Assembly: GCA_001872995.1 (NCBI GenBank) | Contig: MNXO01000117.1 | Coordinates: 1-8,313 of the forward strand | Reading direction: 5' to 3' | Length of the DNA stretch: 8,313 nucleotides | Source: Bacteroidetes bacterium CG2_30_32_10 | Lineage (GTDB): Bacteria; Bacteroidota; Bacteroidia; Bacteroidales; CG2-30-32-10 | Part shown: positions 5,921 to 8,313 of the stretch, in pieces | How the letters are laid out: each line of letters opens with the position of its first letter | How positions within the stretch are numbered: position 1 is the first letter of the stretch | Notes under the pieces: generated by a model | What the model saw: the letters and a program-made list of their open reading frames with translations, nothing else | Databases searched by the model: none | What the model was told of the DNA's origin: nothing | Position numbers and translations under genes: made by a program

Positions 5921-7441
5921 TTATTCCGTTTTAAAATCTTGATGATGTTTTTTACAAATAATTTGAGCAACATCCCTTGCGGTTTTTATGGCAATAGGCA
6001 AGCCCCCACCAGGCACAGACCAATGGCTGGCAAAATAAAATTGCTTAAGTCCCGGCAATTGATAAGCAATGGGTGAAGCAGCCATTAAATCTTGTTCTGG
6101 CAACCAGCCCTGCACACTCCCTTTCCAGTTGTTGGTATATCTATAATAAGTTGCTGGAGTGGCAATATCAATTACTTCAATATATTGTTTGATATTTCCA
6201 AATTTGTTTTCCAAAATACCAATCACCTCTTCAGCAAATGTTTCCTTATTTTTAAGATAGTTTTCTTTGTCATTACTACGCATAGCAATCCAATAATCGC
6301 TATTACGCGTACAAAAGCTCACAGAAACCACCGTTTTCCCTTCACTCGTTAAGTGGGGGTCATAATTATAAAAATGAACCTCAATCCTATTATATATTGT
6401 CCCATCAGGCGAAACCAATTCATGTTCGAGCGGAAACCTAAATAAATGAGGCTCGTCTTTAAAACTTCGCGATATCCCCAACGAAATTAAAACCATAGAA
6501 TAAAAAACACGTAATTTCTTTTGCGATCTTAGCTCCACAATCTTTTTATCTAAAAACTTCCCATCCAAAGCCTCAAAAACAGTATAATGCCAATCGGCAG
6601 CCGAAATAGTAATTTCCGAAAAATCTTTTGTGCCATTGCCCAGCAACAAACCCTTTGCAATACCATTTTCTGTGATTATTTTTTCAACTGCATTCGAAAA
6701 ATTAATTTTGCCACCTAATGAAACATACTTTTCCTCCATCTTTTTGGCAAATAGATAAGAGCCACCTATAGGATAACCAGCACATTTATTATCACAAAAA
6801 GCAAGAGGCACTGATATAAGAATCAATTTCAAATTTTCTCCATCAAACAACAGCTCAAAAGCCTCTTTGATAAACGGGTTTTTTAATCTCTTGGCAAAAG
6901 AGTAATTGGTAACTTTCCTCCATTTCAAATACAAAAACACAAAGGGCAAATATTTAATATAAATTGCATAATCTTTGATACTTCGGTATCCAGGAATTTT
7001 ATCTACCAATGGAGGCAAACTATACTTCTGTATTTCTCGAATCGATTGTGTAAACTTTTTAATCGTTCTTGCATCTTCAGGAGCATGCTCTATCAAATAA
7101 TCCTCCAATTGCTTAATATCTGTATATAAATGAAAAACTTTGCCGCCATATTTATCCGTATGCTGCTTTAATTCGAAATCAATTTTGGTTTGGTGGTTCA
7201 CAAAATCAACAGACTGCATATCTATAAGTTCGCACCATAGCTTATAAAAGGGACTATATTTGTTGGAACCCATCAACCAATGCAAGCAGCCATCGAAAGT
7301 ATAATCGCCCCGTTTCCAACTGGTGCACAAACCGCCTGAAGTAGCATTTTTTTCAAATATTTGAGTCTCAAAACCATTCATTTGCAAGTAACATCCAGCC
7401 GACAAACCCGAAACACCCGCACCAATTATGTTTATTTTCAT
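5921..7441 (-). CDS. FAD-dependent oxidoreductase of the phytoene desaturase / retinol saturase type
   Basis: This 506-residue flavoprotein belongs to the CrtI/RetSat/amine-oxidase-like superfamily. The N-terminal Rossmann motif is GAGVSGLSAG (7-16), with E30 ending the second strand to hold the ADP ribose. GGLCTSW (36-42) and DGCLHWLMG (50-58) are the next conserved FAD and substrate-domain elements. YPIGGSYLFAKKMEE (223-237) matches the YPxGG motif of the family, and the C-terminal FAD motif is LPGLKQFYFASHW...PGGGLP (462-482). A hydrophobic, aromatic patch (158-174) may dock the protein on the membrane, as expected for lipophilic polyenes. Length fits CrtI-type enzymes (about 490-510). No phytoene synthase, lycopene cyclase or other carotenoid gene is nearby, so the substrate cannot be named; carotenoid desaturation or isomerisation and retinol-saturase-like reduction are all possible. 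It lies 53 bases downstream of the Crp/Fnr gene with no clear promoter between, so co-transcription is plausible. Confidence 0.9.
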   Translation of the reverse strand: MKINIIGAGVSGLSAGCYLQMNGFETQIFEKNATSGGLCTSWKRGDYTFDGCLHWLMGSNKYSPFYKLWCELIDMQSVDFVNHQTKIDFELKQHTDKYGGKVFHLYTDIKQLEDYLIEHAPEDARTIKKFTQSIREIQKYSLPPLVDKIPGYRSIKDYAIYIKYLPFVFLYLKWRKVTNYSFAKRLKNPFIKEAFELLFDGENLKLILISVPLAFCDNKCAGYPIGGSYLFAKKMEEKYVSLGGKINFSNAVEKIITENGIAKGLLLGNGTKDFSEITISAADWHYTVFEALDGKFLDKKIVELRSQKKLRVFYSMVLISLGISRSFKDEPHLFRFPLEHELVSPDGTIYNRIEVHFYNYDPHLTSEGKTVVSVSFCTRNSDYWIAMRSNDKENYLKNKETFAEEVIGILENKFGNIKQYIEVIDIATPATYYRYTNNWKGSVQGWLPEQDLMAASPIAYQLPGLKQFYFASHWSVPGGGLPIAIKTARDVAQIICKKHHQDFKTE

Positions 7442-7494
7442 TGAATAACTATTTAAATGAACAGATTTGCATTAATAAAAAAAAATACTGCAAT

Positions 7495-8175
7495 TTAACC
7501 CTTTTTACTTATTTGTTCAAGCAATTCTGGCTTAAGAATGGTAATTTCCTTTGCCTTTAAATCAATAATTCCTTCATTGCATAAATCAGTTAATATACGA
7601 CTAATACTTTCTCTCGAAGTTCCAATCAAATCCCCCAATTCATTTCGAGATAAAGGCAAAATAAAAGTATTTTTGTGGTAGATATGCTGCGATAAACTCA
7701 ATAATGTTTCGGCAATTCTCCCTGGTATTTGCTTTTGCGATTGATTTACACAACGCAAGTCATCAAGTAGCTCATTTCTACACAAATCAATAATTAATTC
7801 ATACGCAAATTTGCCATTATCATGGATAAGTTTTTTAAAATGATTAGCATCAATAAAACAAACAGAAGTATCTTCAATGGCAGTAGCTGAATATTGATTG
7901 ATTTTATCACCAAAAGTAGTAGGAATCCCTAAATATGAAGGAGCTTTAACAATCCTTAATATTTTTTCTTTGAAAGGACCTTGCATGTGAACTTTTGCCA
8001 AACCAGTTTTTAAAAAAATAATATTCGTTGAATAAGAGTTTTGTTTAAAAATAAGGTCTCCTTTTTTAAAATTTACTTCCACTCTATTTTGAGTCATGTA
8101 TTCAAGCTCTGATTCTTTTAACAATCTTGCTGCAGGCGATTTATTGATACAATCTTTGCAATTTAGTTCTTTCAT
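7495..8175 (-). CDS. Crp/Fnr-family transcriptional regulator with FNR-like cysteines and recognition helix
   Basis: This 226-residue cytoplasmic DNA-binding protein has an N-terminal cyclic-nucleotide-binding-type beta barrel (about 20-120), a long dimerisation helix (about 120-150) and a C-terminal winged helix-turn-helix (about 150-220). The helix-turn-helix reads LSRNELGDLIGTSRESISRIL (175-195). R188, E189, S192 and R193 line up with the recognition helix; E-x-x-S-R is the FNR arrangement that reads TTGAT. Cysteines C6 and C9 (CKDC) align with FNR C20 and C23, and C106 in EDTSVCFID aligns with FNR C122. The equivalent of FNR C29 is Ala15, so a standard four-cysteine [4Fe-4S] site is incomplete; C132, C142 or C199 could matter. 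Similar CxxC-bearing proteins are common in Bacteroidota. The effector is unknown; redox, oxygen, NO or metal sensing are guesses. It is upstream of the oxidoreductase gene on the same strand and may regulate it. Confidence 0.94.
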   Translation of the reverse strand: MKELNCKDCINKSPAARLLKESELEYMTQNRVEVNFKKGDLIFKQNSYSTNIIFLKTGLAKVHMQGPFKEKILRIVKAPSYLGIPTTFGDKINQYSATAIEDTSVCFIDANHFKKLIHDNGKFAYELIIDLCRNELLDDLRCVNQSQKQIPGRIAETLLSLSQHIYHKNTFILPLSRNELGDLIGTSRESISRILTDLCNEGIIDLKAKEITILKPELLEQISKKG

Positions 8176-8214
8176 AATATTGAAAGTAAAATTATTAAAC
8201 GAATACTTTTAATC

Positions 8215-8313
8215 TCAGGCACTCCATTCGCAAGGCACTTTAAGTACTTCTTTTACTTTTGTCTTCATTTCATAAATAGTAAAGATAAATGAAATAAAAT
8301 TAATGTGAGCTAA
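8215..8313 (-). CDS. Possible 3' end of an upstream gene or 17-residue small ORF (doubtful)
   Basis: One minus-strand frame is open from the window edge for 32 codons to a TGA at 8215-8217. An internal ATG (8266-8268) would give the 17-residue peptide MKTKVKEVLKVPCEWSA, and the DNA there is a little richer in G and C than its surroundings. It ends 39 bases before the Crp/Fnr start, the usual spacing of a preceding gene. The upstream codons read like translated AT-rich non-coding DNA, and I recognise no family. It could be a C-terminal fragment cut by the window edge, a small ORF, or nothing. Confidence 0.2.
   Translation of the reverse strand, partial: LAHINFISFIFTIYEMKTKVKEVLKVPCEWSA

Noticed and set aside
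6092..6352. 86-codon plus-strand ORF inside the oxidoreductase gene
   Set aside because: It is antisense to the conserved C-terminal half of the flavoprotein, with no family resemblance.
7465..7494. Short inverted repeat (TTGCA/TGCAA) with an adjacent run of nine A's between the regulator and oxidoreductase genes, as a terminator
   Set aside because: A 5-bp stem with a 17-base loop is too weak, and the T-run of the minus strand falls inside the loop rather than after the stem.

Overview
The window is AT-rich and carries six confident protein genes. It looks like a chromosomal segment of a Bacteroidota bacterium. The clues are close Bacteroidota-style versions of EttA, IlvE and a Crp/Fnr regulator, a secreted protein built from 21-residue 'LxxLxCxNNQLTxIDxS' leucine-rich repeats, A-rich leaders without Shine-Dalgarno sequences, and scattered matches to the Bacteroidota -7 promoter box TAnnTTTG. 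I cannot assign a genus from the sequence alone.

Layout. On the plus strand are ettA (124-1803, ribosome-bound ABC-F translation throttle), ilvE (1963-2982, branched-chain aminotransferase), a pentapeptide-repeat protein fused to a two-helix K+ channel pore (3202-4524), and a secreted EF-hand/leucine-rich-repeat protein (4574-5569). A 351-bp convergent gap follows (5570-5920), filled largely by small GC-cored palindromes that resemble REP/REPIN elements. On the minus strand are a Crp/Fnr-family regulator (7495-8175) and, 53 bp downstream of it, a CrtI/retinol-saturase-like FAD oxidoreductase (5921-7441); these two may share a transcript. The right edge (8215-8313) holds an open minus-strand frame that may be the tail of a further gene, but this is weak.

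How the parts may work together. ettA and ilvE are housekeeping genes with separate leaders. The ettA-ilvE gap contains a perfect FNR-type operator, TTGAT-N4-ATCAA (1853-1866). The Crp/Fnr protein in the same window carries the E-x-x-S-R recognition-helix signature associated with that operator, so a redox or oxygen link to ilvE can be tested. A hairpin-like element flanked by 6-bp direct repeats lies between ilvE and the channel gene and may be a terminator, a small mobile element, or both.

I see no phage genes, transposase genes, CRISPR array, or tRNA/rRNA genes. There is no clear multi-gene novel system. The most unusual items are the pentapeptide-channel fusion, the operator-regulator pairing, and the two intergenic inverted-repeat structures.
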